DNA from: Nocardiopsis kunsanensis DSM 44524
GTDB lineage: Bacteria > Actinomycetota > Actinomycetes > Streptosporangiales > Streptosporangiaceae
Assembly: GCF_000340965.1 (NCBI RefSeq)
Contig: NZ_ANAY01000001.1
Location: 186,001-250,000, forward strand
Direction of reading: 5' to 3'
Length of the DNA stretch: 64,000 nucleotides
The position numbers and the translations under genes were made by a program. Of the stretch, positions 25,977 to 38,120 are shown piece by piece (the stretch's first letter is position 1; every line of letters begins with the position of its first letter). The notes beneath the pieces were generated by a model. It saw nothing but the letters and a program-made list of their open reading frames with translations, made no database searches and was not told the origin of the DNA.

Positions 25977-25982
25977 GACGCC

Positions 25983-27074
25983 ATGCAACGGGCCCCCTCC
26001 CCGCGCCCAGGCACAGCACCCCTGTCGGCCTGCACCGCCCTGGTACTCGTCCTCGTGTTGACGCTCTCCCATCCGGAGGGCGCGCGTGTGCTGCGGGTGA
26101 CGGTCGGCACGGGCGGCCCCGGCGGGGTCTACCAGGTCTACGGCGACGGTCTGGCCCAGGTCACGGCCGCCTCTCCGAACACCGAGATCTCCACGCGTGT
26201 GACCGGAGCGAGCGTGGAGAACCTGGAACTGGTGGCGCGCGGCGAGGTCGATGCGGCCTTCACCCTGGCCGACGTGGCGGCGCTGTCGGTGGCGGGTCGG
26301 CCGCCCTTCGACGGGCCCCTGCCGGTGGCGGCGGTCGCGCGCCTGTACGACAACCACACCCACGTGGTCGTGCACCGGGACTCGCCCTACGAGGAAGTCT
26401 CCGACCTGGAGGGGACGGCGGTGTCGGTGGGCGCACCCGGTTCGGGCACCGAGATGATGGCCGAACGGCTGCTCGGGCTCGCGGGGATCGGTGAGGGCAG
26501 TGACGGTCCCGGGGTGGACCGGCGGCGGCTGGCGATCGAGGAGTCCGCCGAGGCCCTGGCCTCGGGTGAGGTCGAGGCGTTCGTGTGGTCGGGCGGGCTG
26601 CCGACCCGCGCCGTGGCCGAACTGGCCGAGGAGACACCGGTCCGGCTGCTGGACCTGTCCCAGCACGTGCCCGAGCTCGTGGAGGGGTACGGCGAGTACT
26701 TCTCCGAACTGCCCGTGCCCGCCCACACCTATCCGGGGGTCCCGGCGGTACGCACGATCGGGGTGCCGAGCATGCTCGTCGTCTCCGCACACATGCCGGG
26801 GGAGGACGCCCGCGACCTGACCCGGACGCTGTTCGAGTCCCGGGCGGACCTGAGCGCCGTCCATCCGGTGGCCCTGCACCTGGACCCGCGTTCGGCGATC
26901 GCGACACGGCCGGTTCCGCTGCATCCGGGAGCGGCCGACCACTACCGTTCGGTCAAGTACGCACACGACCCGTGGGCGGTCCCCCCGTCACCGGAAGGTC
27001 GACGCGCGCGTCGATGCCGTGCGGGTCCGCGGGGCCGAGCGAGAGGGTCCCGCCCTGCATCTCCAGCAGGGTGA
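25983..27074 (+). CDS. Second TAXI-family binding protein, possibly sensor-linked
   Basis: This 363-aa protein has an N-terminal hydrophobic segment (TALVLVLVLTL) without a lipobox, then the TAXI core: RVTVGTGGPGGVYQVYGDGL, VTGASVENLELVARGEVDAA, SVGAPGSGTEMMAERLLGL and PLHPGAADHYRSVK. The family part ends at about residue 325. The last ~35 residues are Arg-rich and read through the 3' end of the convergent histidine-kinase gene (122-nt overlap), so the native stop may have been lost. It is monocistronic, facing the kinase/regulator pair. It could be the periplasmic sensor partner of that kinase, as binding proteins are in some tricarboxylate systems, or an orphan TRAP receptor (inference). 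Confidence 0.82.
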   Translation: MQRAPSPRPGTAPLSACTALVLVLVLTLSHPEGARVLRVTVGTGGPGGVYQVYGDGLAQVTAASPNTEISTRVTGASVENLELVARGEVDAAFTLADVAALSVAGRPPFDGPLPVAAVARLYDNHTHVVVHRDSPYEEVSDLEGTAVSVGAPGSGTEMMAERLLGLAGIGEGSDGPGVDRRRLAIEESAEALASGEVEAFVWSGGLPTRAVAELAEETPVRLLDLSQHVPELVEGYGEYFSELPVPAHTYPGVPAVRTIGVPSMLVVSAHMPGEDARDLTRTLFESRADLSAVHPVALHLDPRSAIATRPVPLHPGAADHYRSVKYAHDPWAVPPSPEGRRARRCRAGPRGRARGSRPASPAG

Positions 27075-28356
27075 CCACGATCGACAGCCCCAACCCGGAG
27101 CCGCCCGGGCCCCCGTCGCGCCAGAACGGCCGGGTGGCCTCGGCCAGTTGTTCGGCCGGGAGTCCGGGGCCGTCGTCGACCACCCGGACCGTCGCCGGGG
27201 CCTCCACCAGGACCCGGATGTGCGCCCCGGGACCGCCGTACTTGAGCGCGTTGTCGATGAGGGCGTCCAGGGCCTGTTCGAGGGTGCCCTCCACGCAGTG
27301 GACCACGGCCGTGCCGTCGCCCCCGCACTCCAGGCGGGCACCGGCGCGTTCGGCGATGGGCTGCCAGGCGGCGACCCGGTCCTCGGCCGCCTCGCGGATC
27401 TCCTCCTCCACCAGTGAGTGACCGGTGTCCCCGCTCCGGGCGAGGGTGAGCAGGCTGTCGCAGATGCGGGTGAGGCGGTCGACCTCGTCCAGGGCGAGAC
27501 GGTGTTCACGGGTTCCGGCCTCGGGCAGGTGGCGCCCCAAGGACTCCACGCGGAGCCGCAGTGCCGCGAGGGGGTTGCGGACCTGGTGGCCCGCGTAGGC
27601 GACGAAGGTGCGCTGGCTCTCCAGCATCGAGGTGATGGTGTCGGCCATCCGGTTGAAGGACTCACCCAGGCGGCGTAGTTCCAGGGGGCCCTCACCTGCG
27701 GGCACACGCGCGTCGAGGCTGCCCCCGCTGACGGCCCGGGTGGCCTCGTCGAGGTCGTCGATGGGCCGCAGCACCCACCGGGTCAGCGGGTCGGCCGCGA
27801 CGATACCCGCGACCAGCACGGACAGGGCCACTGCCCACACCCCGAGCCACTGGAGCAGGATCGCCCGGCGCAGCCCTCCCGTGGGCGAGGAGGTCACGAC
27901 CGCACCCACGATCTCCCCGGAACCGATCGGTTCGGCGACCACGAGCGGTTCGGTGTTCCAGGGCCACACGACGGTGTCCGCACCCGCCCGGCCCCCGGCC
28001 AGCGCGGTGCGTACCTCGGCGGGCAGCTCCGCGGGCGCCCCGCCCACGGCCTCCTCCAGTCCCGTGCCGTCGAAGCCGGCACGGGAGGAGGCCACGACGC
28101 CGCCGTCACGGTCCAGGACCACACCCGCGACCCCGTAGAGCTCGTCGTAAGCGGCCAGTTCCCCGGACAATGTGCCGACCGACCCGGTGAGCACACTCGG
28201 TTCGGCCACCCCCGACAGCCGGGCGGTGTCGTTGATGCGGTCGAGGAGCATCTCGGAGGTGCCCCGGGCCGCGATGCTCCCGCACAGGGGCAGGGCCAGG
28301 CCCAGACAGGTGACCACGAGCAGGGTCACGTACACCGTCCTCACACGCCGGCGCAT
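26953..28356 (-). CDS. Sensor histidine kinase (HAMP-HisKA-HATPase)
   Basis: This 467-aa kinase has a membrane span near residue 20, an extracellular sensor region (about 35-160), a second span (WLGVWAVALSVLVAGIVAA), a HAMP linker, the phosphoacceptor segment VAYAGHQVRNPLAAL, and an ATPase domain with DALIDNALKYGG, VVDDGPGLP and GGSGLGLSIV. ATG 28356 lies 5 nt after the response-regulator stop, so the two form an operon. Flanked by two TAXI genes, it probably senses the TRAP substrate. Its 3' end overlaps the convergent TAXI gene. Confidence 0.9.
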   Translation of the reverse strand: MRRRVRTVYVTLLVVTCLGLALPLCGSIAARGTSEMLLDRINDTARLSGVAEPSVLTGSVGTLSGELAAYDELYGVAGVVLDRDGGVVASSRAGFDGTGLEEAVGGAPAELPAEVRTALAGGRAGADTVVWPWNTEPLVVAEPIGSGEIVGAVVTSSPTGGLRRAILLQWLGVWAVALSVLVAGIVAADPLTRWVLRPIDDLDEATRAVSGGSLDARVPAGEGPLELRRLGESFNRMADTITSMLESQRTFVAYAGHQVRNPLAALRLRVESLGRHLPEAGTREHRLALDEVDRLTRICDSLLTLARSGDTGHSLVEEEIREAAEDRVAAWQPIAERAGARLECGGDGTAVVHCVEGTLEQALDALIDNALKYGGPGAHIRVLVEAPATVRVVDDGPGLPAEQLAEATRPFWRDGGPGGSGLGLSIVVTLLEMQGGTLSLGPADPHGIDARVDLPVTGGPPTGRVRT

Positions 28357-28361
28357 GCGGG

Positions 28362-29048
28362 TCAGGACCGCCCGGTCGCGGCGGTCCCGGTCGTGGAGAG
28401 CCGGTAACCGACCCCGCGCACCGTCTCGATGAGCCCCACCACCCCGAGCTTGGAACGCAGGGTCCCCACGTGCACCTCGAGGGTGCGCAGCGTGCCCGGC
28501 CAGCTGGTGCGCCACACACGCAGCAGGAGCTGTTCACGGGTGACCACCGCCCCTTCCTCCCGGATCAGGGCCGCAAGCAGGTCGAACTCCTTGCGGGTGA
28601 GTCCGATGGGGCCGTCTGCGTCAGCGACGGTGCGGGCGTCCAGGTCCACCCGGAGCGGTCCTACCCGCAGGACCGGATCGTGGCGGCGCCGGGTCCGGCG
28701 CAGGACCGCTTCCATACGGGCGCAGAGTTCCTCGACGGCCAGAGGCTTGACCACGTAGTCGTCGGCGCCCGAACGCAGGCCCCGGACCCGTTCGCGCCGG
28801 CGGCCGCGCGCGCTGACCATGATGATCGCGGTGTCCCCGAAGTCGTTCCGTTCACGCAGGAGCGAGCACAGTTCGAGGCCGTCCGTGTCGGGCAGTCCGA
28901 GGTCGAGCAGGACGACATCGACCGGGGCGGCTTCCAGCGCACCGGCTGCGGTGCGCACTTGCGCGACCTCGAAACCGTTGCTCTCCAGGGCCCCGGCGAG
29001 GGCGTCCGCGAGGCGGACGTCGTCCTCGACGAGCAGCACCTTGATCAT
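28362..29048 (-). CDS. OmpR-family response regulator
   Basis: This 228-aa regulator has a receiver domain (IKVLLVEDDVRLADAL, phosphoacceptor aspartate in VVLLDLGLPDTDG, lysine in DYVVKPL) and a winged-helix DNA-binding domain (IGLTRKEFDLLAALIREEGA and LEVHVGTLRSKLG). It is followed directly by the kinase gene. The likely targets are the mirrored promoters of the TAXI genes at 25893-25976. A strong hairpin upstream (29071-29100) insulates it from glpD. Confidence 0.93.
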   Translation of the reverse strand: MIKVLLVEDDVRLADALAGALESNGFEVAQVRTAAGALEAAPVDVVLLDLGLPDTDGLELCSLLRERNDFGDTAIIMVSARGRRRERVRGLRSGADDYVVKPLAVEELCARMEAVLRRTRRRHDPVLRVGPLRVDLDARTVADADGPIGLTRKEFDLLAALIREEGAVVTREQLLLRVWRTSWPGTLRTLEVHVGTLRSKLGVVGLIETVRGVGYRLSTTGTAATGRS

Positions 29049-29070
29049 GGCGTCCGGGTCCTCCGGGTGG

Positions 29071-29100
29071 CGGGGCGCGGTGTCCGGTCACCGCGCCCCG
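29071..29100. terminator. glpD terminator, perfect 12-bp stem
   Basis: CGGGGCGCGGTG (29071-29082) pairs perfectly with CACCGCGCCCCG (29089-29100) across a 6-nt loop. It lies downstream of glpD and upstream of the response-regulator gene, both on the minus strand, so it ends glpD transcription. Confidence 0.7.
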
Positions 29101-29163
29101 AGGGAGTGTTTCCTGCACACCCTAGAGGCGGGCCTGTGTCCTGGGCCACAGTGGGCCGCCGGA

Positions 29164-30891
29164 TCAGATCCGGTGCACCTCTGCTTCCGGAACGATCTCC
29201 GGGGCGCCGTGCTGCACGGCGTCGGCTTCCCGGTCGGTGTCCTGCTCCTGCGCGGCGCGTTCGGCCTCGATGCCCTTGCGGTAGTACTCGACCTCGCGCT
29301 CGACCTGCTCGTCGGACCAGCCCAGCGGTTCGGCCATGAGCCGGGCGGCTTCCTCGGCGGCGGCGATACCGCGGTCCCAGGTCTCGAACGTGATGCGGGT
29401 GCGGCGCGTGAGCACGTCGTCGAGGTGGCGGGCGCCCTCGGCCTCGACCGCGTAGACGACCTCGGCGCGCAGGTAGTCCTCGGACCCCTCCAGCGGGTTG
29501 CCCAGGTCGGGACGTTCCTTCACCAGGTCGAGCAGGTCACGGGCGTGGGTCCCGTAGCGGCGCAGCAGGTGGGAGATGCGCGAGACGTGCAGGCCCGAGT
29601 CGTGGGCGAGGGCGTGGCGCTGGTTGACCAGGGCCTGGTATCCGGACGCACCCGCGAGCGGCAGCTTGTCGGTCACCGAGGGCGGCAGGGCACCGCCCAG
29701 ACCGTGCGCGACGGCGTCCACCGCGTCCTTGGCCATGACGCGGTAGGTGGTGTACTTCCCGCCGGCGATGAGCACGAGGCCGGGTACCGGGTGGGCGACC
29801 GTGTGCTCGCGGGAGAGCTTGGAGGTCTCGTCCGACTCCCCCGACAGCAGAGGCCGCAGCCCCGCGTAGACCCCTTCGACGTCGTCGTGGGTCAACGGGG
29901 TGCGCAGGACCCTGTTGAGCTCGTCGAGTACGTAGTCGATGTCGGTGCGGCTCGCGGCCGGGTGGGCCTTGTCGAGGTCCCAGGGGGTGTCGGTGGTGCC
30001 GATGATCCAGTGGCGGCCCCACGGGATCACGAACAGCACACTCTTCTCGGTGCGCAGGATCATCCCGGAGGAGGCCTGGATGCGGTCGCGCGGCACGACC
30101 AGGTGGACGCCCTTGGAGGCGCTGACGTGGACCTGCCCGCGTCCGCCGACCATCTCCTGGATCTCGTCGGTCCACACACCCGCGGCGTTGACGACCTGGC
30201 GGGCGCGGATCTGCTTCTCCCCGCCCTTCTCCAGGTCGGTGACGGTCGCGCCGACCACGTGCTCGCCCTCACGCAGGAAACCGACGGCCTGCACCCGCGA
30301 GGCGACGTGCGCGCCCAGCCCCGCGGCGGTGCGCAGGACCGTGGTGACGTAGCGGGCGTCGTCGACCTGGGCGTCCCAGTACTGGACGGCGCCGGCCACG
30401 GAGTCGCGTTTGAGCGCCGGGAACACACGCAGTGCCCCGGAGCGGGACAGGTGCCTGTGCGCGGGAAGCCCGCGGTTGTTGCGGGAGGTGTGCGCGAGCG
30501 CGTCGTAGAGCGTGACACCTGCGCCGATGTAGAACCGTTCCCAGTGCTTACTGAAGGGGAAGAGGAACGGCACCGGGCGGACCAGGTGCGGCGCGATGGT
30601 GCTCAGCAGCAGTCCGCGCTCCTGGAGCGCTTCCTGCACGAGCTCGAAATCCAGCTGCTCCAGGTAACGCAGACCGCCATGGATGAGTTTGCTGGACCTG
30701 CTGGAGGTGCCGGAGGCGAAGTCGCGTGCTTCGATCAACCCGGTCGAGAGACCGCGCGAGACGGCGTCCAGGGCGATGCCCGCGCCGACGATGCCCCCTC
30801 CGACGACGAGGACGTCCAGTTCTTCTTCCCCGTCGGCCATGGACGCGAGTGCCGCGTCCCGGCCTTTGGGCCCCAGCCACGTGGTCGCCAT
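29164..30891 (-). CDS. glpD: Glycerol-3-phosphate dehydrogenase (respiratory, FAD-dependent)
   Basis: This 575-aa flavoprotein oxidises glycerol-3-phosphate to dihydroxyacetone phosphate and passes electrons to quinones at the membrane. The FAD loop VLVVGGGIVGAGIALDAVSR is near residue 27, followed by GTSSRSSKLIHGGLRYLE and the C-terminal alpha-helical domain with CSR-like LLRRYGTHARDLLDLV. ATG 30891 is preceded by AAGGGA. No glycerol kinase or facilitator is nearby, and a hairpin isolates it, so it is monocistronic. Confidence 0.96.
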   Translation of the reverse strand: MATTWLGPKGRDAALASMADGEEELDVLVVGGGIVGAGIALDAVSRGLSTGLIEARDFASGTSSRSSKLIHGGLRYLEQLDFELVQEALQERGLLLSTIAPHLVRPVPFLFPFSKHWERFYIGAGVTLYDALAHTSRNNRGLPAHRHLSRSGALRVFPALKRDSVAGAVQYWDAQVDDARYVTTVLRTAAGLGAHVASRVQAVGFLREGEHVVGATVTDLEKGGEKQIRARQVVNAAGVWTDEIQEMVGGRGQVHVSASKGVHLVVPRDRIQASSGMILRTEKSVLFVIPWGRHWIIGTTDTPWDLDKAHPAASRTDIDYVLDELNRVLRTPLTHDDVEGVYAGLRPLLSGESDETSKLSREHTVAHPVPGLVLIAGGKYTTYRVMAKDAVDAVAHGLGGALPPSVTDKLPLAGASGYQALVNQRHALAHDSGLHVSRISHLLRRYGTHARDLLDLVKERPDLGNPLEGSEDYLRAEVVYAVEAEGARHLDDVLTRRTRITFETWDRGIAAAEEAARLMAEPLGWSDEQVEREVEYYRKGIEAERAAQEQDTDREADAVQHGAPEIVPEAEVHRI

Positions 30892-31126
30892 GAGGTAGTC
30901 CCTTCAACTCGACAGGTATTCTGAGGGGCGCCTACCCACCCCGCGTCCCGTCCACCGGATCGGCCTGGATCAGGCTACCCAGGTCACATGGGGCACTTCA
31001 GACACACACGCCGCTGACCTGCACCGACAGTCCGGCCATGTGGGTTACCCCACCTGAAATCGGCATCTTTCGGCTCTCGGGGCCCGGACACGGGCTCCTG
31101 AGAGGCCGCCTGGATCCTGCGGCACC
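30892..31126. other. Intergenic region: glpD promoter area and upstream gene end
   Basis: This 235-nt gap holds no gene. GTGGG-ttac-CCCAC at 31040-31053 forms a short hairpin that may terminate the transglycosylase gene. No convincing -35/-10 pair for glpD was found. Confidence 0.4.
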
Positions 31127-31987
31127 TCAGGAGGCGTCCGCGTAGGCGTGGGCGTAGGCGAGCACGTCGGTCACGTACTCACCGGAACGGTTGTAGTCCA
31201 TCACCGCGGCTTCCCAGTCCTCCCCGGCGGTGAGGTCGCGCTGGTCCGCGCACAGGTACCGCGCCGCCGCCAAGGAGGCGTCGTCGATGTTGTGCGGGTC
31301 GGGTTCGCCGCCCTCCGACGGTTCTGCCCAATGCTCCCAGGTGCTGGGGATGAATTGCATGGGTCCCACGGCGCGGTCCCACTCGGTGTCGTCGTCGTAG
31401 TCCCCGCCGTCGGTGTCGGGGATCGCCTCGGTACCTTCGGTGCCGTCGAGCGGGATCCCGATGACGTCGACGGTCGTGGTGCCGTCCTCACCGATCTGCC
31501 CGCCCGCGAACGTGCCGTGCCGGGACTCCACGAACCCGATCCCGGCCAGGGTGGGCCAGGAGAGGCCACAGGTGGGCGTCTCCCGGTCGACGACGAGCTG
31601 GGCGCCGGCGTAACCCTCCAGGGCTCGGGCCGGGATGCCGGTGTCGTCGGCGACCCGTTCGAGCCAGGCACCGTCGGGCCGGGGCGAGGCCTCCTCGGGG
31701 GCGGAGCGCTCGTCGGCGGCGCCCTCGTTCTCCCCCATGACCTCCGCCTGTTCGGGCGGGCCGTCGAGTTCGCTGTGCGGCGGGGTCTGGATGGTTCCGT
31801 CCGAGGGCTCCACCGGTGCACCCACGGGTGGCTCCCACTCGCCCAGGGCCGTGGAGACACGGCCGGCCACGTAGAGCACGCCCCCTGTGAGCACCAGGCA
31901 CACCACGAGGGCCGCGCAGGCCGTGATGACGGTCCCCCGCCCCTTACGAACGGTTCCGGATGTACTGCCACCCATACGTGTCTCCAT
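31127..31987 (-). CDS. Membrane-anchored lytic transglycosylase
   Basis: This 286-aa protein has an N-terminal membrane anchor (VITACAALVVCLVLTGGVLY), an acidic/Pro spacer (about 50-105), and a lytic murein transglycosylase domain. The catalytic glutamate is in LAGIGFVESRHGTF, followed by GPMQFIPSTWEHW and the C-terminal NRSGEYVTDVLAYAHAYAD motifs of the family. It would cleave peptidoglycan glycan strands outside the membrane. ATG 31987 or 31975 are both possible starts. It is monocistronic, 34 nt after guaB3 on the same strand. Confidence 0.85.
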   Translation of the reverse strand: METRMGGSTSGTVRKGRGTVITACAALVVCLVLTGGVLYVAGRVSTALGEWEPPVGAPVEPSDGTIQTPPHSELDGPPEQAEVMGENEGAADERSAPEEASPRPDGAWLERVADDTGIPARALEGYAGAQLVVDRETPTCGLSWPTLAGIGFVESRHGTFAGGQIGEDGTTTVDVIGIPLDGTEGTEAIPDTDGGDYDDDTEWDRAVGPMQFIPSTWEHWAEPSEGGEPDPHNIDDASLAAARYLCADQRDLTAGEDWEAAVMDYNRSGEYVTDVLAYAHAYADAS

Positions 31988-32021
31988 CGGGGGTCGAGCC
32001 CTCGGCCGGGAACAGGGCGGA

Positions 32022-33137
32022 TCAGCCGTGGGGGTTGACCACGACCTCGACTCGCTGGAACTCCTTCAGGTCGCTGTAGCCGGAGGTGGCCATCGTGCGG
32101 CGCAGGGCGCCCATGAGGTTCATGGAGCCGTCACTGGTGGAGGCGGGCCCGTGCAGGATCGACTCCAGGCTGCCGATGGTGCCGACCTCGACGCGGTGGC
32201 CCCGGGGCAGTTCGCTGTGGTGGGCCTCGCTGCCCCAGTGGAAGCCGCCGCCGGGCGCCTCGGTGGCGCGCGCGAGCGGAGAGCCGACCATGACGGCGTC
32301 GGAACCGCAGGCCAGAGCCTTGGCGATGTCCCCGCTGCCGCTCATACCGCCGTCGGCGATGACGTGCACGTAGCGGCCGCCGGACTCGTCGAGGTAGTCG
32401 CGGCGGGCTGCGGCGACGTCACCGATGGAGCTGGCCATGGGCACGGCCACACCGAGCACCGAGCGGGTGGTGTGGCCGGAACCGCCACCGAAGCCCACGA
32501 GCACGCCCGCGGCACCGGTACGCATCAGGTGCAGGGCGGCGGTGTAGGTCGCGCAGCCGCCGACGACGACGGGCACGTCCAGGTCGTGGATGAACTGCTT
32601 GAGGTTGAGCGGCTCGGCCCGCCCCGACACGTGCTCGGCCGAGACGGTGGTCCCGCGGATCACGAAGATGTCCACCCCGGCGTCGACGACCGCGCGGTGG
32701 TACTGGGCGGTGCGCTGCGGCGACAGGCGTGCGGCGGTGACCAGGCCGGTGCTGCGGATCTCCTCGATCCGGCGGCCGATGAGCTCCTCCTGGATCGGCG
32801 CGGCGTAGATCTCCTGCAGGCGCGCGGTGGCGGCCTCTTCGTCGAGCTCGCGGATCTCCTGGAGCAGCGGGGTGGGGTCCTCGTAACGGGTCCACAGCCC
32901 CTCGAGGTCGAGAACACCGAGACCGCCCTGCCGACCGACCGCCACCACCGTCTCGGGCGAGGCGACACTGTCCATGGGGCTGACGACCAGCGGCGTGTCG
33001 AATCTGTAGGCGTCGATCTGCCAGGTGATCGACACCTCCTCCGGGTCACGGGTCCGCCGGGCGGGCACGATCCCGATCTCGTCGAGCTCGTAGGCCCGGC
33101 GCCCGTTCTTGCCCAGCCCGATCTCCACCTGAGCCAA
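32022..33137 (-). CDS. guaB3: GuaB3-type IMP dehydrogenase-related protein
   Basis: This 371-aa IMPDH/GMP-reductase-family barrel lacks CBS domains. N-terminal MAQVEIGLGKNGRRAYELDE, the PMDSVASPETVVAVGRQGGL segment and YVHVIADGGMSGSGDIAKAL are typical. The position of the catalytic-cysteine loop (GSICTT in GuaB) reads GSGHTTR here, so the usual cysteine is replaced. GuaB3 proteins of other phyla have been reported to act as GMP reductases, so the actual reaction here is open. It lies 107 nt downstream of guaB in the same direction, as in Streptomyces and Mycobacterium. Confidence 0.9.
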   Translation of the reverse strand: MAQVEIGLGKNGRRAYELDEIGIVPARRTRDPEEVSITWQIDAYRFDTPLVVSPMDSVASPETVVAVGRQGGLGVLDLEGLWTRYEDPTPLLQEIRELDEEAATARLQEIYAAPIQEELIGRRIEEIRSTGLVTAARLSPQRTAQYHRAVVDAGVDIFVIRGTTVSAEHVSGRAEPLNLKQFIHDLDVPVVVGGCATYTAALHLMRTGAAGVLVGFGGGSGHTTRSVLGVAVPMASSIGDVAAARRDYLDESGGRYVHVIADGGMSGSGDIAKALACGSDAVMVGSPLARATEAPGGGFHWGSEAHHSELPRGHRVEVGTIGSLESILHGPASTSDGSMNLMGALRRTMATSGYSDLKEFQRVEVVVNPHG

Positions 33138-33244
33138 CGCTTCGATCCCCTCTGACGTGTGTCACCGGCCCACAGGGCCGGCGCAGGATTGCGCAGGTGA
33201 GTCTATCGGTCCGGAACCGGGGACGGCGCCGGGGTGCACAGGTC

Positions 33245-34792
<1,548 letters not shown>

Positions 34793-34925
34793 CTAGGTCG
34801 TTCGTCCACACGGCCCAGGTGAAACAGGATGTTCGACCGATCACTTCGCCGGGAGCCGGCAGTAACCGCTGCGCGGGACGGGACGGAAGGGACAGACTCG
34901 GCGGGAACGGGTGCGCCGGGGCGGT

Positions 34926-35513
34926 TCATGGGAGGAGGCGTTGCGCCACGGCCACCTTCCGAAGCCGAGCAATAGCCCTGTGCTGGGCAACCCGTACCGC
35001 TCCTGCCGACATTCCAAGGACATGTCCCGTCTCATCCGCTGTCAGACCGACGATCACCCGCATGACGAGCAGTCTGCGCTGCTGTTCGGGCAATTCGTCG
35101 AGTAGTTCTCGGGCCTTCTGGGCCTCGATGACCCGGACCGCCGCCTCCTCCGGACCGGGGCCCTCGTCCGCGCGCTCGGGGAGCGTGTCGGTGGGCACCG
35201 TCTCCGTCCGGCCCGCCACACGGAGGGTGTCGGCGACCTTGTGGGCCGCGATCCCGTAGACGAAGGAGGCGAAGGGGCGCCCCCTGTCCTCGTACCGGGG
35301 CAGGGCCGAGAGCAACGCGACACAGACCTCCTGCGCCACGTCGTCGGAGTAGTGGGCGAGTCCGGAGACCCGGGCCAGTCTGGCACGACAGTAGCGGACC
35401 ACCATCGGGCGGACCTCCCGGAGGAGGGAGTCCATGGCCCCGTCCTCACCTTGCACAGCACGTGTTCCCAGGTGGTTCAGGCCCTGGTCGGGCGCCGAGG
35501 CCTCCCCGGCCAC
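34926..35513 (-). CDS. shbA: ECF-type sigma factor ShbA (SigD-like)
   Basis: This 195-aa group-IV sigma factor has region 2 ([38 protein letters not shown]) and region 4 ([20 protein letters not shown] ... [18 protein letters not shown]). It closely resembles Streptomyces ShbA, which drives transcription of the principal sigma gene hrdB, and sits next to guaB as in that genus. I chose GTG 35513 because AGGAG lies 5 nt before it; an in-frame GTG at 35567 would add 18 residues. No anti-sigma gene is adjacent. In Streptomyces whiD and bldM lie between groEL and this gene; here they are absent. Confidence 0.88.
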   Translation of the reverse strand: MAGEASAPDQGLNHLGTRAVQGEDGAMDSLLREVRPMVVRYCRARLARVSGLAHYSDDVAQEVCVALLSALPRYEDRGRPFASFVYGIAAHKVADTLRVAGRTETVPTDTLPERADEGPGPEEAAVRVIEAQKARELLDELPEQQRRLLVMRVIVGLTADETGHVLGMSAGAVRVAQHRAIARLRKVAVAQRLLP

Positions 35514-35612
35514 GTGCGCTCCTGGCCGCTGCGCGGCAACGCCTCTGGGGGCGCCTGCATCCGTCACGTCAGAAATGATGCCCCGCGTGCGGGACCTGAC
35601 CGCTCCAACAGG

Positions 35613-35640
35613 ACGCTACGGAATGGTCACATTTTGCAAA
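35613..35640 (-). promoter_or_regulatory. Candidate shbA promoter
   Basis: Read on the minus strand, TTTGCA (35640-35635) and TAGCGT (35618-35613) are 16 nt apart. The surroundings (35630-35665) form the most AT-rich stretch of the gap between groEL and shbA, which supports a promoter. Confidence 0.4.
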
Positions 35641-35699
35641 AATAACCCGAAACCGCCCAATTAGGCTCTGTCTATGGGGTGTTTCCCATGGTAATGGGC

Positions 35700-35729
35700 G
35701 GGGCGGGGCGCCCGGAAGCGCCCCGCCCC
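35700..35729. terminator. Terminator hairpin downstream of groEL (12-bp stem)
   Basis: GGGGCGGGGCGC (35700-35711) pairs perfectly with GCGCCCCGCCCC (35718-35729), loop 6 nt. It is the distal of two hairpins after groEL. Confidence 0.65.
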
Positions 35730-35773
35730 TGAACCACGGTCCTGTGCCCCTCGCGGCCCGGCCCCGGCCCGTG

Positions 35774-35813
35774 GAACCCGCCCCGGACCCTCGCCGCCCC
35801 GGAGGGCGGGTTC
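35774..35813. terminator. Terminator hairpin downstream of groEL (10-bp stem)
   Basis: GAACCCGCCC (35774-35783) pairs perfectly with GGGCGGGTTC (35804-35813) over a 20-nt loop, about 55 nt after the groEL stop. Together with the hairpin at 35700-35729 it forms a double terminator. Confidence 0.55.
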
Positions 35814-35866
35814 GGGAGCACCTGACGGGCGGACCGGAGCGGGGCCGAGGCCCAGCACGAGGACGA

Positions 35867-37890
<2,024 letters not shown>

Positions 37891-38020
37891 TGTCTGACCT
37901 CCCCCTTCACAGTTTCTGGTGTCTTGCACTACGGCCCACGCCTCTTGCGTGGACCTCTACGAGAAAAAGGGGCGACCGCGGCGGCCTGTCGTCGCGGGTG
38001 CCAGACCGGCCTCGTCGCGA

Positions 38021-38047
38021 TTAGCACTCTACCCCCGAGAGTGCCAG
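38021..38047. promoter_or_regulatory. CIRCE element (HrcA operator)
   Basis: TTAGCACTC-N9-GAGTGCCAG matches the CIRCE consensus TTAGCACTC-N9-GAGTGCTAA with two mismatches in the last arm. It lies about 130 nt upstream of groES. HrcA should bind it and repress groESL except under heat stress. It is also 73 nt before the divergent methyltransferase gene. Confidence 0.92.
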
Positions 38048-38120
38048 AATGGAAATGAGACCGTGATCCCCGCCGGGGACCCGCATTCACCACCACAGAT
38101 CACCGCGCACGGGGGGATCC

